NCBI RefSeq assembly: GCF_015752155.1 | Contig: NZ_JADOVI010000007.1 | Location: 124,001-188,000, forward strand | Direction: 5' to 3' | DNA from: Cryobacterium sp. MP_M3 | GTDB taxonomy: Bacteria > Actinomycetota > Actinomycetes > Actinomycetales > Microbacteriaceae | DNA: 64,000 nucleotides | Shown here: piece by piece, positions 51,551 through 60,621 of the stretch | Position numbering within the stretch: the first letter of the stretch is position 1 | How the letters are laid out: each line of letters starts with the position of its first letter | The notes under the pieces: generated by a model | The model's input: the letters and a program-made list of their open reading frames with translations, nothing else | What the model was told of the DNA's origin: nothing | Database searches by the model: none | Program-made: the position numbers and the translations under genes

Positions 51551-52521
51551 CCACCGGCGGCAAGACCGTCGCGGTGAGCCTCGGTGCCGTCGCAGCGGCC
51601 GGGCTCGCCGCGTTCGCGTGGGGCTCCCTGGTCGAGCGGCGCCTGTTCACGCTGCGTGAAGTGACCGTTCCGGTGCTGGCCCCCGGGTCGGACCCGATCA
51701 AGGTGCTGCACCTGTCCGACCTGCACATGGCGCCGTGGCAGCGCGACAAGCAGGACTGGGTGCGCGGCCTCGCCGACCTCCAGCCCGACCTCGTCGTCAA
51801 CACCGGCGACAACCTCGGCCATGAGGACGGCGTTTCCGGCATCGAGTATGCGCTGGAGCCCTTCCGCGGCGTGCCGGGCATCTTCGTAAACGGTTCGAAC
51901 GACTACTTCGGCCCGATGCTCAAGAATCCGTTGCGCTACTTCGGCGCGCCGTCGCTGCTGCGGAACGCGATGCACCAAAAGCTCGACATCGACAGCCTGC
52001 ACCGGGTCTTCGCGAGCCTCGGCTGGACCGACCTCAACAACACGGCCGAGGCCCTCGACATCAACGGTACGCACCTGGAGCTGTTCGGCGTGGACGACCC
52101 GCACATCGGCCTCGATCGTCTCGACGTGATCACCCGGGCCGTCGACGACCTGCGCGCGAACGACCCGCTCTCCGACGAGTCCTGGCCTGACCCCGAGGAA
52201 GCCGCCGCGCCGCGCCCGACGCTCACCGTCGGCGTCGCGCACGCGCCGTACCAGCGGGTGCTCAACTCCTTCGTCAACCACGGAGCCCAGCTCATCCTCG
52301 CCGGCCACACCCACGGCGGCCAGGTCTGCGTGCCCCGGTTCGGCGCCCTCGTCACCAATTGCGACATCCCGCGCAAGCAGGTCAAGGGACTCAGCCTCTG
52401 GGATTCCGGACTCCACACCGCGTACCTCAACGTTTCGGCGGGGCTCGGCACCTCCATCTACGCCCCGGTACGGTTCGCCTGCCCGCCCGAGGCGACGCTG
52501 CTCACCCTCACCTCCGCGTAG
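51547..52521 (+). CDS. membrane-anchored metallophosphoesterase
   Basis: Calcineurin-like phosphoesterase (324 aa). An N-terminal membrane helix (VAVSLGAVAAAGLAAFAWG) is followed by the metal motifs LHLSDLHMAP, VNTGDNLG, VNGSNDY (Asn-Asp), GVAHAPYQR and LAGHTHGGQ. The genes downstream of ponA in Actinobacteria regularly encode this protein, and a role in envelope metabolism is assumed. It overlaps the penicillin-binding protein gene by four bases. Confidence 0.92.
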   Translation: MTTGGKTVAVSLGAVAAAGLAAFAWGSLVERRLFTLREVTVPVLAPGSDPIKVLHLSDLHMAPWQRDKQDWVRGLADLQPDLVVNTGDNLGHEDGVSGIEYALEPFRGVPGIFVNGSNDYFGPMLKNPLRYFGAPSLLRNAMHQKLDIDSLHRVFASLGWTDLNNTAEALDINGTHLELFGVDDPHIGLDRLDVITRAVDDLRANDPLSDESWPDPEEAAAPRPTLTVGVAHAPYQRVLNSFVNHGAQLILAGHTHGGQVCVPRFGALVTNCDIPRKQVKGLSLWDSGLHTAYLNVSAGLGTSIYAPVRFACPPEATLLTLTSA

Positions 52522-52577
52522 GTCTGTCGAGACCCACCTCCCCGGTGGGGTTATACTTGACAAGGCTTACGGGCCAT

Positions 52578-52651
52578 CGGGGTATGGCGCAGCTTGGTAG
52601 CGCGCGTCGTTCGGGACGACGAGGTCGCAGGTTCAAATCCTGTTACCCCGA
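52578..52651 (+). tRNA. tRNA-Pro (anticodon CGG)
   Basis: A 74-base cloverleaf: acceptor CGGGGTA/TACCCCG, D arm GCGC...GCGC, anticodon stem CGTCG/CGACG with loop TTCGGGA (anticodon CGG), and T arm GCAGG-TTCAAAT-CCTGT. Discriminator A, no encoded CCA. TATACT at 52552 is a likely -10. Confidence 0.97.
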
Positions 52652-52654
52652 CAG

Positions 52655-52696
52655 ATGCACAAAACCCCCACTCTGCGGAGTGGGGGTTTTGTGCAT
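52655..52696 (+). terminator. terminator after tRNA-Pro
   Basis: Perfect 19-base arms, ATGCACAAAACCCCCACTC and its complement, around TGCG. The right arm includes a T-run. It is unusually long for a terminator and starts four bases after the tRNA. Confidence 0.9.
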
Positions 52697-52717
52697 TCCG
52701 GATCACCACGCATCCGG

Positions 52718-52752
52718 TTGACTTGCAAGACTACTCATGCGAGAGTAAGCGG
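52718..52752 (+). promoter_or_regulatory. promoter and operator of the padR-efflux operon
   Basis: -35 TTGACT (52718), a 17-base spacer, -10 GAGAGT (52741), then AAGCGG and the ATG, so the message is leaderless. TACTC-N6-GAGTA (52732-52747) overlaps the -10 and is a candidate PadR operator for autorepression. Confidence 0.55.
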
Positions 52753-53316
52753 ATGTCGTCCATCCGCCTGTTCATTCTCGGCTCCCTCGCCGAGCGCGGG
52801 CCCATGCACGGCCACCAGTTGCGGCTCCTCGCCGAGCAGGAACACGTGCACCTGTGGACCGACATCTCCGTCGGCGCGGTCTACGGCGCGATGAAGCGAC
52901 TCGCCACCGAAGGACTGATCGACGTGGTCCGGGTCGAACGCGAGGGCAATTACCCGGAGCGCCAGGTCTACGAGGTTTCACCGACCGGCCGGCAGGCGCT
53001 GTCCGCCCTGAGGCTCGAGGGCCTGCGCACGATCGTGATCAAGCCCGACCCGTTCGATCTCGCCATGACCCGGCTCGATCCAGACCGACTCGACGAGCTG
53101 CCCCGGATGATCGACGCCCGGGTGCTCGCCCTCCGCGCGATGGTCGCCGACGCCGAAGCCGTCACGGCCTCGGCCCTCCCCTATCTCACCGCCAGTGAGC
53201 GCCTCGTCATGCGCCACAAGGCCGATCGCATCCGTGCCGAGATCGCCTGGCACGACCACCTCGTCACCGTCCTCCCCGACATCATCGCGGACGAACACGC
53301 CCGAAAGGACCATTGA
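52753..53316 (+). CDS. PadR-family transcriptional regulator
   Basis: Regulator of 187 aa. The PadR winged helix is at ~1-80 (RLFILGSLAERGPMHGHQL, DISVGAVYGAMKRLATEGLI). The C-terminal Vir-like helical dimerisation region is at ~100-180. PadR proteins of this layout typically repress a neighbouring drug exporter. The DHA2 pump gene starts two bases after its stop codon. Confidence 0.9.
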   Translation: MSSIRLFILGSLAERGPMHGHQLRLLAEQEHVHLWTDISVGAVYGAMKRLATEGLIDVVRVEREGNYPERQVYEVSPTGRQALSALRLEGLRTIVIKPDPFDLAMTRLDPDRLDELPRMIDARVLALRAMVADAEAVTASALPYLTASERLVMRHKADRIRAEIAWHDHLVTVLPDIIADEHARKDH

Positions 53317-53318
53317 CC

Positions 53319-54788
53319 ATGTCTGACACCACCCAGGCCGGCCGCCCCGCAGCGGTCATCCCCCGCCACGCCTGGCAGGCTCTCGTCGTGCTGCTGGCCG
53401 GCATGTTCATGGCCCTGCTCGACACGACCATCGTGAATGTGGCGCTGCCGACGATCCGCACGAGCCTGAACGCCTCCGAGGCGACGCTCTCCTGGATCAT
53501 CTCCGGCTACGCCCTCGCCTTCGGCCTGGCCCTCATCCCGTCCGGGCGTCTCGGCGACCGGATCGGCCACAAATGGGTCTTCTTCACCGGGCTGGCCCTG
53601 TTCACCCTGGCCAGCCTGGCCTGCGGCCTGGCCCAGAACGACCTCCAGATGATCATCGCCCGGGTGGTGCAGGGCCTCGCCGGCGGCATGTTCGTGCCCG
53701 CCGTCACCGCAGTGATCCAGCTGCTGTTCCCGCCGATGGCCCGCGGCAAGGCCTTCGCGATCATGGGCTCGGTCATCGGCGTCTCCACGGCGCTCGGGCC
53801 GATCCTCGGCGGGCTGATCATCCAGGCCTTCGGCAACGAGAACGGCTGGCGCCTGGTCTTCTGGGTGAACCTGCCGATCGGCGTCGCCGCGTTGATCGCC
53901 GCGGCCCTGCTGCTGCCGTCCGGCTCCGAACATGCCACCGACGAGGCCCGCTCGGGAATCGACTGGGTCGGCCTGCTCCTCATCTCTGCCGGCCTGGTCG
54001 CGCTCCTCGTGCCGCTGATCGAGGGCCAGGACCAGGGCTGGCCGCTCTGGACCTACCTCACCCTCGCCGCCGGCGCACTGCTCGTCGTCGCCTTCGGCGC
54101 CTGGGAGGTCATGTTCACCCGCTGGGGCAAGAGCCCGCTGGTCCCGCCACGGTTGTTCAGGCATCCGGCGTTCTCCGGCGGTATCGTGCTGGCCCTGGTC
54201 TACTTCGCGGCGTTCACCAGCATCTTCTTCACCATCTCCATCCTCTGGCAAGCCGGCCTCGGCCACACCGCACTCGAGTCGGGACTGGTGTCGATCCCGT
54301 TCGCGTTCGGCACGATCATCGGCGCCTCGCAGAGCAACCGGCTGGCCCAGCGCCTCGGCCGCACCGTGCTCGTCATCGGCGTGGCCCTGGTCACGGTCGG
54401 ACTCGTCTGGATCTGGCTCGACCTGCTCCTGATCGGCCCGGAGATCACCAACTGGCAGCTGCTCCCGCCGCTGGCCATCGCGGGCCTCGGCAGCGGGTTC
54501 TTCATCGCGCCGAACGCCCAGTTCATCGTGGCAACCGTGGATCGCACCGAGGCGGGCGCGGCCAGCGGCGTCGTGGGTGTGATGCAGCGGGTCGGCAGCG
54601 CGATCGGCATCGCCGTGATCGGCAGCGTGTTCTTCGGCACCCTCGTCGTTGCCGGTCCAGGCCCGGCCGCCCTCGCCGCGGGCTTCACCACCAGCGCGAC
54701 CGCCGCGATGGGCATCAGCGCCGCGTTCAGCGTGCTCGCGCTGCTGCTCGTCTTCGTGCTGCCCAAGCGGGTCGACGCCCGCTACTGA
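53319..54788 (+). CDS. DHA2-family multidrug efflux MFS transporter (EmrB/QacA type)
   Basis: Proton-driven exporter (489 aa) with 14 predicted helices. Signatures: LLDTTIVNVALPTI in helix 1 (motif D1), GRLGDRIGHKWVF (motif A), and VQGLAGGMFVPAV (motif B). Motif C is around GSVIGVSTALGPILGG. It is cotranscribed with padR, which is presumably induced by a substrate of the pump. Drug range unknown. Confidence 0.9.
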   Translation: MSDTTQAGRPAAVIPRHAWQALVVLLAGMFMALLDTTIVNVALPTIRTSLNASEATLSWIISGYALAFGLALIPSGRLGDRIGHKWVFFTGLALFTLASLACGLAQNDLQMIIARVVQGLAGGMFVPAVTAVIQLLFPPMARGKAFAIMGSVIGVSTALGPILGGLIIQAFGNENGWRLVFWVNLPIGVAALIAAALLLPSGSEHATDEARSGIDWVGLLLISAGLVALLVPLIEGQDQGWPLWTYLTLAAGALLVVAFGAWEVMFTRWGKSPLVPPRLFRHPAFSGGIVLALVYFAAFTSIFFTISILWQAGLGHTALESGLVSIPFAFGTIIGASQSNRLAQRLGRTVLVIGVALVTVGLVWIWLDLLLIGPEITNWQLLPPLAIAGLGSGFFIAPNAQFIVATVDRTEAGAASGVVGVMQRVGSAIGIAVIGSVFFGTLVVAGPGPAALAAGFTTSATAAMGISAAFSVLALLLVFVLPKRVDARY

Positions 54789-54794
54789 CGCGGC

Positions 54795-54851
54795 TGAGTT
54801 GCGGAGAAAGCACCTTCGGCGGCGAAGTGAAGGTGCTTTCTCCGCAACTCA
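54795..54851. repeat. perfect 23-base inverted repeat, copy 1
   Basis: Arms begin TGAGTTGCGGAGAAAGCACC and continue into TTC, with a perfect complement ending at 54851 and an 11-base centre. It starts seven bases after the efflux gene stop and can serve as a terminator. Confidence 0.9.
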
Positions 54852-54954
54852 CGGACGGATGCTCGGGTGACGCGGGGCATCCGCGCCAGGCGAGGACAGG
54901 GCGCGGGGCATCGCCCGCTTTGCACGTGTCGAATTGCTCCTCGCCGTCGAGTGG

Positions 54955-55013
54955 CTGAGTTGCGGAGAAAACACCCTCAGAGTCCAGGTGAAGGTGCTTT
55001 GTCCGCAACTCAG
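54955..55013. repeat. imperfect inverted repeat, copy 2
   Basis: The left arm CTGAGTTGCGGAGAAAACAC and the right arm ending GCTTTGTCCGCAACTCAG share their sequence with the element at 54795. The same repeat therefore occurs twice in this 252-base gap between convergent genes. Confidence 0.85.
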
Positions 55014-55040
55014 ACGACGGAATGGCTCAGGAGTGGCGAC

Positions 55041-56054
55041 TCAGGCGGCGACGTCGCGCAGGCCGGCCACGATCTCCAGCGAACGGATGCGCCCCGCCAG
55101 GCTGGACGCCTGAGCGCTCACCATCAGCTCATCCGCACCCGTCGATCCCAGCAGGCGGGTCAGCGCGGCGTCGACCTGATCGGGGGTGCCGACCGCCTGG
55201 CGCCGGTTGCGGGCCTGCACGAGCTCCTGCTCATAGGACGAGAACCGGTAGGCGAGCGCCTCCTCCACCCCGACGGGTGCGGGCTTCTTGCCCTGGCGCA
55301 TCCGGATGAACGTGATCAGGCCGGGCAACGATTCGCGGCGCACGACCTCGGCGTCGTCGTCGCTGATCACGCCGACCGCGATCATGGCGTGCGGCTCGGC
55401 GAGGAAACTGCTCGGCTCGAACCGGTCACGGTAGAGCGCGAGCGCCGCCTCGGTGCCGTCGCCCGCGAAGTGGTGCGCGAAGGTGAAGGGCAGGCCGAGC
55501 ACCCCGGCGAGCTGCGCGCTGAAGCTGCTGGAGCCGAGCAGCCACATCTCGGGGGCGTCGCCGAGGCCGGGGTAGGCGGTGATCCCGCGCAGCGGGTTGT
55601 CCTCGGCCAGCCCGCCGTGGAAGAAACCGATCAGGTCCACGAGCTGCTGCGGGAAGTCGTCGACGCCGAGGCCCTCAGCGCTGCGGCGCAGGGCCAGGGC
55701 GGTGGCGCCATCCGTGCCCGGCGCGCGCCCGACGCCCAGGTCGATCCGGTCACCGTAGAGGGCACGCAGGGTGCCGAATTGCTCGGCCACGACGAGCGGG
55801 GCATGGTTGGGCAGCATGACCCCGCCCGATCCCACCCGGATGCGCTCGGTGCGGGCCGCGATCCCCGCGATCAGCACGGGCGGTGCACTCGAGGCGATCG
55901 CCGGCATGTTGTGGTGCTCGGCCACCCAGAAGCGGTCGTAGCCGAGGTCCTCGGCGGCCTGCGCCAGACGGATGCTGCCGGCCACCGCATCCGCGTTGGT
56001 GCCGCCCGCGGGGCGGCCGGCCAGGTCGAGCACGTTGATCGGTAGCGTTTGCAT
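55041..56054 (-). CDS. LLM-class flavin-dependent oxidoreductase (MsnO8-like)
   Basis: Luciferase-like monooxygenase (337 aa), FMNH2-dependent, with a TIM-barrel fold. It has [20 protein letters not shown] near residue 40 and [20 protein letters not shown] near 80, which mark the MsnO8/alkanal-monooxygenase-like subgroup. The substrate is unknown. GGGAG directly abuts the ATG 56054. The frame continues upstream, so an earlier start is possible. Confidence 0.85.
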   Translation of the reverse strand: MQTLPINVLDLAGRPAGGTNADAVAGSIRLAQAAEDLGYDRFWVAEHHNMPAIASSAPPVLIAGIAARTERIRVGSGGVMLPNHAPLVVAEQFGTLRALYGDRIDLGVGRAPGTDGATALALRRSAEGLGVDDFPQQLVDLIGFFHGGLAEDNPLRGITAYPGLGDAPEMWLLGSSSFSAQLAGVLGLPFTFAHHFAGDGTEAALALYRDRFEPSSFLAEPHAMIAVGVISDDDAEVVRRESLPGLITFIRMRQGKKPAPVGVEEALAYRFSSYEQELVQARNRRQAVGTPDQVDAALTRLLGSTGADELMVSAQASSLAGRIRSLEIVAGLRDVAA

Positions 56055-56263
56055 CTCCCGACTCAACCACCTACCGGGGCTTTTGATTCCCCGGCCAGGC
56101 GGGGCATCCCGTGGTGGGGCCGTGCCTGTGTCGCGCTCGGAGGGGATTCCCAGCGGGGTTTCCGCTGAGCGCGGATGACGCCTAGGGTTGTGCGATCGAC
56201 AATGCTGCGGTTCATCACCGGCTCCGTCGGTCTCGTGACCGCACCGACTCCGCGAGGTGACAT

Positions 56264-56809
56264 GTGGCCGGAACGACAACGCAACGGCGCCCGTCAGGGA
56301 GTGCCGGGCCCGAGCGCGGCGACGCGCGCCTGCCCGCCGACGTGGGACGCCCGCCGCTGCGCCGGTGGCTTCGGGAACCTCAGCTGCGCCGTCTGACCCT
56401 GCGCCTGGCCGGGGCGTACGTGCTCGCGCTGGCGCTCGTCGCGCTCTGGCCCACGCCCGTCGATCACAGCGGGCACGATTCCCTGCTGGCCGGCCTCGAC
56501 TGGCTCCAGGCCCACGGCGGGCCGGTGTGGTTGCGCTACTCCCTGGTCGAGTTCACGGCCAACATCCTCCTCTTCATCCCCGCAGGGCTGTTCCTCGTCG
56601 TGCTGGCCGGCGCCCGACGGTGGTGGCTCGGTGTCCTCACCGGGTTCACCGTCAGCGCCGCCCTCGAACTCGGGCAGCTCGTCTTCCTGCCCGACCGGGT
56701 GGCCAGTGTCAACGACATCCTGGCGAACACCTCCGGCGCGGTCATCGGAGCGGTCATCGCCGTCGCGCTCCTGCCGCCGGCGGCCCGGGCAGCCGCGCCG
56801 CTCCCCTAG
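56264..56809 (+). CDS. VanZ-like membrane protein
   Basis: Protein of 181 aa with four to five helices and the VanZ pattern: [49 protein letters not shown] (the conserved E-Q-x-R/D region) and [11 protein letters not shown]. VanZ-like proteins affect teicoplanin resistance or envelope processes by an unclear route. Start GTG 56264 has GAGGTG five bases upstream. Its stop shares CTAG with the stop of the convergent ligase gene. Confidence 0.87.
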   Translation: MAGTTTQRRPSGSAGPERGDARLPADVGRPPLRRWLREPQLRRLTLRLAGAYVLALALVALWPTPVDHSGHDSLLAGLDWLQAHGGPVWLRYSLVEFTANILLFIPAGLFLVVLAGARRWWLGVLTGFTVSAALELGQLVFLPDRVASVNDILANTSGAVIGAVIAVALLPPAARAAAPLP

Positions 56810-58587
56810 CCGGAGAACAGCACGTCGCGCAGGCGCAGCGCCGTCGGCTCCGCCGGGTCGAGCTCCAGCGCCCGCCGCACCTCGCCGGCGCAGCCGGAAA
56901 TGTCACCCAGCAGATAGAGCACAACCGCATGTTGCACCGCCACGGCCGCGTCGTGGGGCGCGACCTCCACCAGCGCAGCCAGGGTTCGTCCGGCTTCCGT
57001 CACATCACCGGAGTTCACCTGGCCCACGGCGAGAGCCCGTTCGGTCGCCACGGTGCCTGGCAGCGGGACCCGGGAGCGCTCGGCCCAGGACACCGCGAGC
57101 GGCGCTGCGCCGGCCACCTCCGCGTCTGACGCCGCGGCGAAGGACTGCGCGGCAATGCCCGCGAGATCCGCGTCCCACGGGCGCAACGACTGCGCCTGCC
57201 GGAACTCGGCGTCCGCCGCGGACACGTCCCCTCTCGCCGTGGCCAGCACGCCCGCCGCCAATGGAACCTCGGCGCTCATGATCACGATCAGCCAGATCGC
57301 CCAGAACGAGAGCAGAACGGTCCGAATACCGGTGGCACCGCCCCGCACGCGGGCGCTGCTCCCCGCTCCCATTCCCCCGTCCGGCCCCCGTGCGACCAGG
57401 ATTCCGAGCAGCATCGCCGCCACAATGGTCGTTGACGGTGCCGTGAAATGCGTCAGCAGTGCGACGCCGAACGCGGCCAGCCCGGCCAGGGCGCCGGCCA
57501 GCAGGTCGGTTCGGTCGGAATCCGTTCCCCCGCGGGCCGCTGCCAGCCAGCGGCGCACCCCGCCGAGGGACGCCGCGACAATGATTCCGAGCACCACGGC
57601 CAATAACGGGAAGCCGCCGGCCATCGCCACCTGGAGCAGCCAATTGTGCGGCGAGTCCAAGGTGCCCTCTCCGGTGGACGCGGACGCGTTCGCGTTGAGG
57701 AAGCCGCTCGCACCCACCCCGAGCGGGTGAACGCCGAGCACGTCGAGGCTGTCCTGCCAGAACGCGAATCGACCCTGCAACGATTGCGTCGACAGCGGGC
57801 TGCTGCCGAGGAGCCGCTCCCGGGTGAGCGGCACGGCCAGTGCGCCACCGACCAGGGTTGCCACGGCCGCAGCCCCGACCAGCAGCCTGCGGCGCCTTCG
57901 GCTGCGCCCGGCCTGGCCGGCTCGCGTGATCTCGAGAACGACGAGAACGACCACGACGGTCAAGGCGGCAAGGAAGCCGGCCCGCGAGGCCGAGAGGATG
58001 ACGGTGGTCGCCGCCAGCGCGAGCGCGGCGGTGAGCCAGCCACGCTCGAGACGGGCGCGGGACCAGGCCGGCCGGGCGCCGGTCCAGGCCCGCGTCACCG
58101 GAAGCACGAGCACAGCCACGAAGAGCGCTCCCAGCACGCCCTGGTCGGTCGCATTGCCGGTGAGGGCCCCGGGCCGGGCCAGATCGGAGGCGAAGGGCCG
58201 GGCACCCGCGGCCTCGAGCATCGATACCGCGCCGAGCAGGATTGCCGCCGAAGCGGCGGCCGTCACGAGGCTGCGCAGCTTCGATGCGGGCGCTGCGGGG
58301 CCGAGCAGTCGCGCCCCGGCCCAGACCGCTCCGAAATAGACCGGTACGGTCACGAGTCCTTCGTAACGCGGCCAACGGCCGAGGAGTTGCACCCCGGGCG
58401 CGGCCGAGAGCAGCACGCTCAGGAGGGCGGCCAGCCCTGCCACGGCGCTCGCTCCGACGAACCAGCGCGGCAGCCTGCCCCGGGCCCAGGCCGCCGAGGC
58501 CACTGCCACGGCGACAGCGGCGAGCACGTCCTTCGGCAGGATCCAGCGCACGAATGCGTCCGGAAGCACCGCGATGGAGGCCAGCAC
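56806..58587 (-). CDS. O-antigen ligase-like (Wzy_C) membrane protein with C-terminal repeat region
   Basis: Polytopic protein (593 aa, ~12 helices) of the O-antigen ligase/polymerase family. The Wzy_C loop is visible as QGRFAFWQDSLDVLGVHPL with GFLNANA and SPHNWLLQVAM (the His-containing periplasmic loop). The last ~130 residues are soluble and TPR-like (DVSAADAEFRQAQSLRPWD, CAGEVRRALELDPAEPTA). A role in polymerising or attaching a surface glycan is likely. The GTG start at 58587 cuts into helix 1. The frame stays open upstream to beyond 58790 without a standard start, so the true 5' end is uncertain. Confidence 0.8.
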   Translation of the reverse strand: MLASIAVLPDAFVRWILPKDVLAAVAVAVASAAWARGRLPRWFVGASAVAGLAALLSVLLSAAPGVQLLGRWPRYEGLVTVPVYFGAVWAGARLLGPAAPASKLRSLVTAAASAAILLGAVSMLEAAGARPFASDLARPGALTGNATDQGVLGALFVAVLVLPVTRAWTGARPAWSRARLERGWLTAALALAATTVILSASRAGFLAALTVVVVLVVLEITRAGQAGRSRRRRRLLVGAAAVATLVGGALAVPLTRERLLGSSPLSTQSLQGRFAFWQDSLDVLGVHPLGVGASGFLNANASASTGEGTLDSPHNWLLQVAMAGGFPLLAVVLGIIVAASLGGVRRWLAAARGGTDSDRTDLLAGALAGLAAFGVALLTHFTAPSTTIVAAMLLGILVARGPDGGMGAGSSARVRGGATGIRTVLLSFWAIWLIVIMSAEVPLAAGVLATARGDVSAADAEFRQAQSLRPWDADLAGIAAQSFAAASDAEVAGAAPLAVSWAERSRVPLPGTVATERALAVGQVNSGDVTEAGRTLAALVEVAPHDAAVAVQHAVVLYLLGDISGCAGEVRRALELDPAEPTALRLRDVLFSG

Positions 58588-58772
58588 AAGGAGCCAGATC
58601 GCGACGGTCGCGGCGCGTTCCCGCCCAGTGGATTCGGTCCGTGGGCGGCTGGCGGGGCGTGCGGGCAGCCGTGCTGCCTGCGCGCCCCTGGGCGAGCCGG
58701 CCGGCCGAGCTGCCCGCCCGGTTCCCGTGGGCCGGTTCGTGCGAGCGGGCTGGCGAGCCGGCGAGGTGGATG

Positions 58773-60416
58773 CTAGTTGGACTTCAGATCCGATCGCTGG
58801 CGCGCACGGGCCCCGACGGTGAGTGCCAGCCCACCGAGGAGCAGGAAGGCGATGCCGAACCAGGCGCCGGAGACATCCGTGCCGGTCGAGGCCAGCACCG
58901 AGGCCGGCTTCACCGACTTCTTCACCACCGCCGTCGCCGTTGTGCTCGACGCGGTGGGCGTAGCCGTCGTGGTGCTCGACGGGGTGATAGGCGTTGCCGC
59001 AGCCGGCGCGCTGATGGCGATGCTGCCGGAGACGACGGAGACACTGGATGAGTCGACCATCACCAGGTGGTGGGTGCCCGCCGGGGTGTCGGCGGGGATG
59101 GCCAGGCTGCCCCTGATGTGCCCCTGGGCGTCGGCAGTGAGCGTCCCGAGGAGGACGGGCTCAGAGTGCAGCCAGATCTTCACCTTTTCGAACGGCTGGA
59201 AACCGTCGCCGGACACAGCGATCATGCCTCCGATTTCAATCTTCGACGTGGAATCCGCCGTCGTGTTCGTCGGCTTGCCTGGGTCGACCGGAGGATTTGT
59301 CGGGTCGACCGGAGGATCGGTCACAACCGGCGGCACGACCGCGACGTCGCTGAGTTCCGCATCGATGCCGAGGACCGTGGTCTCGCCGGCCACGGGAATG
59401 GTTTTCGCCGAAGCAAGGTCCGAGGCATTGTCGAAGTACTCGGGGATGAGCCCGGTCGACGACGCGTAGACCCCGAAGCTCACCTTGTAGGCGCCCGCAC
59501 GCGGTGCCGGTGCCGAGTACCTGCCATTCGAATCGCTGTGTCCCCAGCCGACGTTGGCTCCGGTGAGCGCGTCGTAGACGGCCACGTCGAGTCCTGTCGC
59601 GGCGGTGACCACACCGCCGACTCGCTTGGTCAGGGTGCCGTTGATGGCGCTGCCCGCCTTCAGGGTGATGTCGACGTTGTCGAGGCTCTCGGTCCCGGCG
59701 GGAATGACGGCCGACTCTCCGTTCTGGAAGGAGATGGCGGACGACGCGTCCGTGTAGTGAGCCCGCAGCGTGACGTCACCGGAGGCGACGTGCTTGAGCG
59801 TGTAACGGCCGGTTTCGTCGGTGACCGCCTGCCGGTAGCTCATCAGACCCTGCGTCTCGACCAGGGCTCCCTTCAGCGGGATCTTCCCGGTCGGCGACAG
59901 GCCGTAGACGATTCCTGAGACGGACGGGCGCAATGGCAGCACGAGCGCGCCGGCCGCATGCGCCTCCCCTGTCGCCAGCGTGTAGGTCGGCAGGGTGCCG
60001 AGGCCGGGGACGCCGTTCACGGGGATCCCGTTCCAGTCGGTCTGGGTGTTGTCGCTCGTCACGGACACCGTGTAGGTGCCGGGCAGCAGGTAGCCGAAGG
60101 TGAAGTCTCCGGAGTCCGGAACCTGGAGGATCGCGTGCTCGGAGAACACACCGCCGACGACTTCATACAGGTGGGCATAGGCGATTCCCCCCGGGAGCAC
60201 GGTCGTGCCGCCCCCGTCTGCGGCGCCACGGATCGTTCCGCTGATCGATGCCGTCGCCGGGTCGGGGGTGTCGACGGCGTTGGCCGGCGCGACTGCCGGC
60301 ATCCCGAACGCGAGCCCTGCAGCGACGATGACCGACAGCATGAAGCTGCGATCCCGGATGCGGCGAAGTATGGTCCCCAAGAGTTTCTCAATTCGTCCGG
60401 CACGGCATCGGCTCAA
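58773..60416 (-). CDS. LAxTG-type sortase-anchored surface protein with carboxypeptidase-regulatory-like repeats
   Basis: Surface protein (547 aa). It has a signal peptide to ~48 (AVAPANAVD) and two to three beta-sandwich domains similar to the carboxypeptidase regulatory/SdrD B type (GDFTFGYLLPGTYTVSVTSD, TDETGRYTLKHVASGDVTLR, SDSNGRYSAPAPRAGAYKVS). A Pro-rich stalk (VDPTNPPVDPGKPT) and a Thr/Ser-rich spacer lead to LASTG, a hydrophobic helix and RARQRSDLK. LAxTG is the class E sortase signal. Start TTG 60416 has GAAGG six bases upstream. ATG 60341 is an alternative that shortens the signal peptide. Confidence 0.87.
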   Translation of the reverse strand: MSRCRAGRIEKLLGTILRRIRDRSFMLSVIVAAGLAFGMPAVAPANAVDTPDPATASISGTIRGAADGGGTTVLPGGIAYAHLYEVVGGVFSEHAILQVPDSGDFTFGYLLPGTYTVSVTSDNTQTDWNGIPVNGVPGLGTLPTYTLATGEAHAAGALVLPLRPSVSGIVYGLSPTGKIPLKGALVETQGLMSYRQAVTDETGRYTLKHVASGDVTLRAHYTDASSAISFQNGESAVIPAGTESLDNVDITLKAGSAINGTLTKRVGGVVTAATGLDVAVYDALTGANVGWGHSDSNGRYSAPAPRAGAYKVSFGVYASSTGLIPEYFDNASDLASAKTIPVAGETTVLGIDAELSDVAVVPPVVTDPPVDPTNPPVDPGKPTNTTADSTSKIEIGGMIAVSGDGFQPFEKVKIWLHSEPVLLGTLTADAQGHIRGSLAIPADTPAGTHHLVMVDSSSVSVVSGSIAISAPAAATPITPSSTTTATPTASSTTATAVVKKSVKPASVLASTGTDVSGAWFGIAFLLLGGLALTVGARARQRSDLKSN

Positions 60417-60566
60417 TTCGGCCTTCGCCCGCGCGGAGGTAATCCCCCGTTCTCACTTTATGGTCACCCGCGACCGGGCCGTCGGGGAATCGGAGCCCAG
60501 CCCGCCCCCAAACCCGGTGCCCCCGAAATCATGGGCGCCGGTGGGAATCGGTCGTCAGAGACGACG

Positions 60567-60609
60567 GAAGGGTCCGGCGGCGGCGTGAATCGCCGCTGCC
60601 GGACCCTTC
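60567..60609 (-). terminator. terminator after the cell-wall-binding-repeat gene
   Basis: GAAGGGTCCGGC...CGGCG / CGCCG...GCCGGACCCTTC pairs over ~19 bases around TGAAT, 13 bases past the stop at 60622. Confidence 0.8.
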
Positions 60610-60621
60610 GAGGTCACCAGA

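Noticed and set aside
52557-52585. TTGACA at 52557 as -35 of the tRNA-Pro promoter
   Set aside because: The matching -10 would lie inside the tRNA. TATACT at 52552 as the -10 box gives a sensible start point instead.
58588-58772. Separate small gene in the gap between the ligase-like and LAxTG genes
   Set aside because: No start codon with a ribosome site and no conserved motif. The open frame is Arg/Pro/Ala-rich as expected from GC bias.
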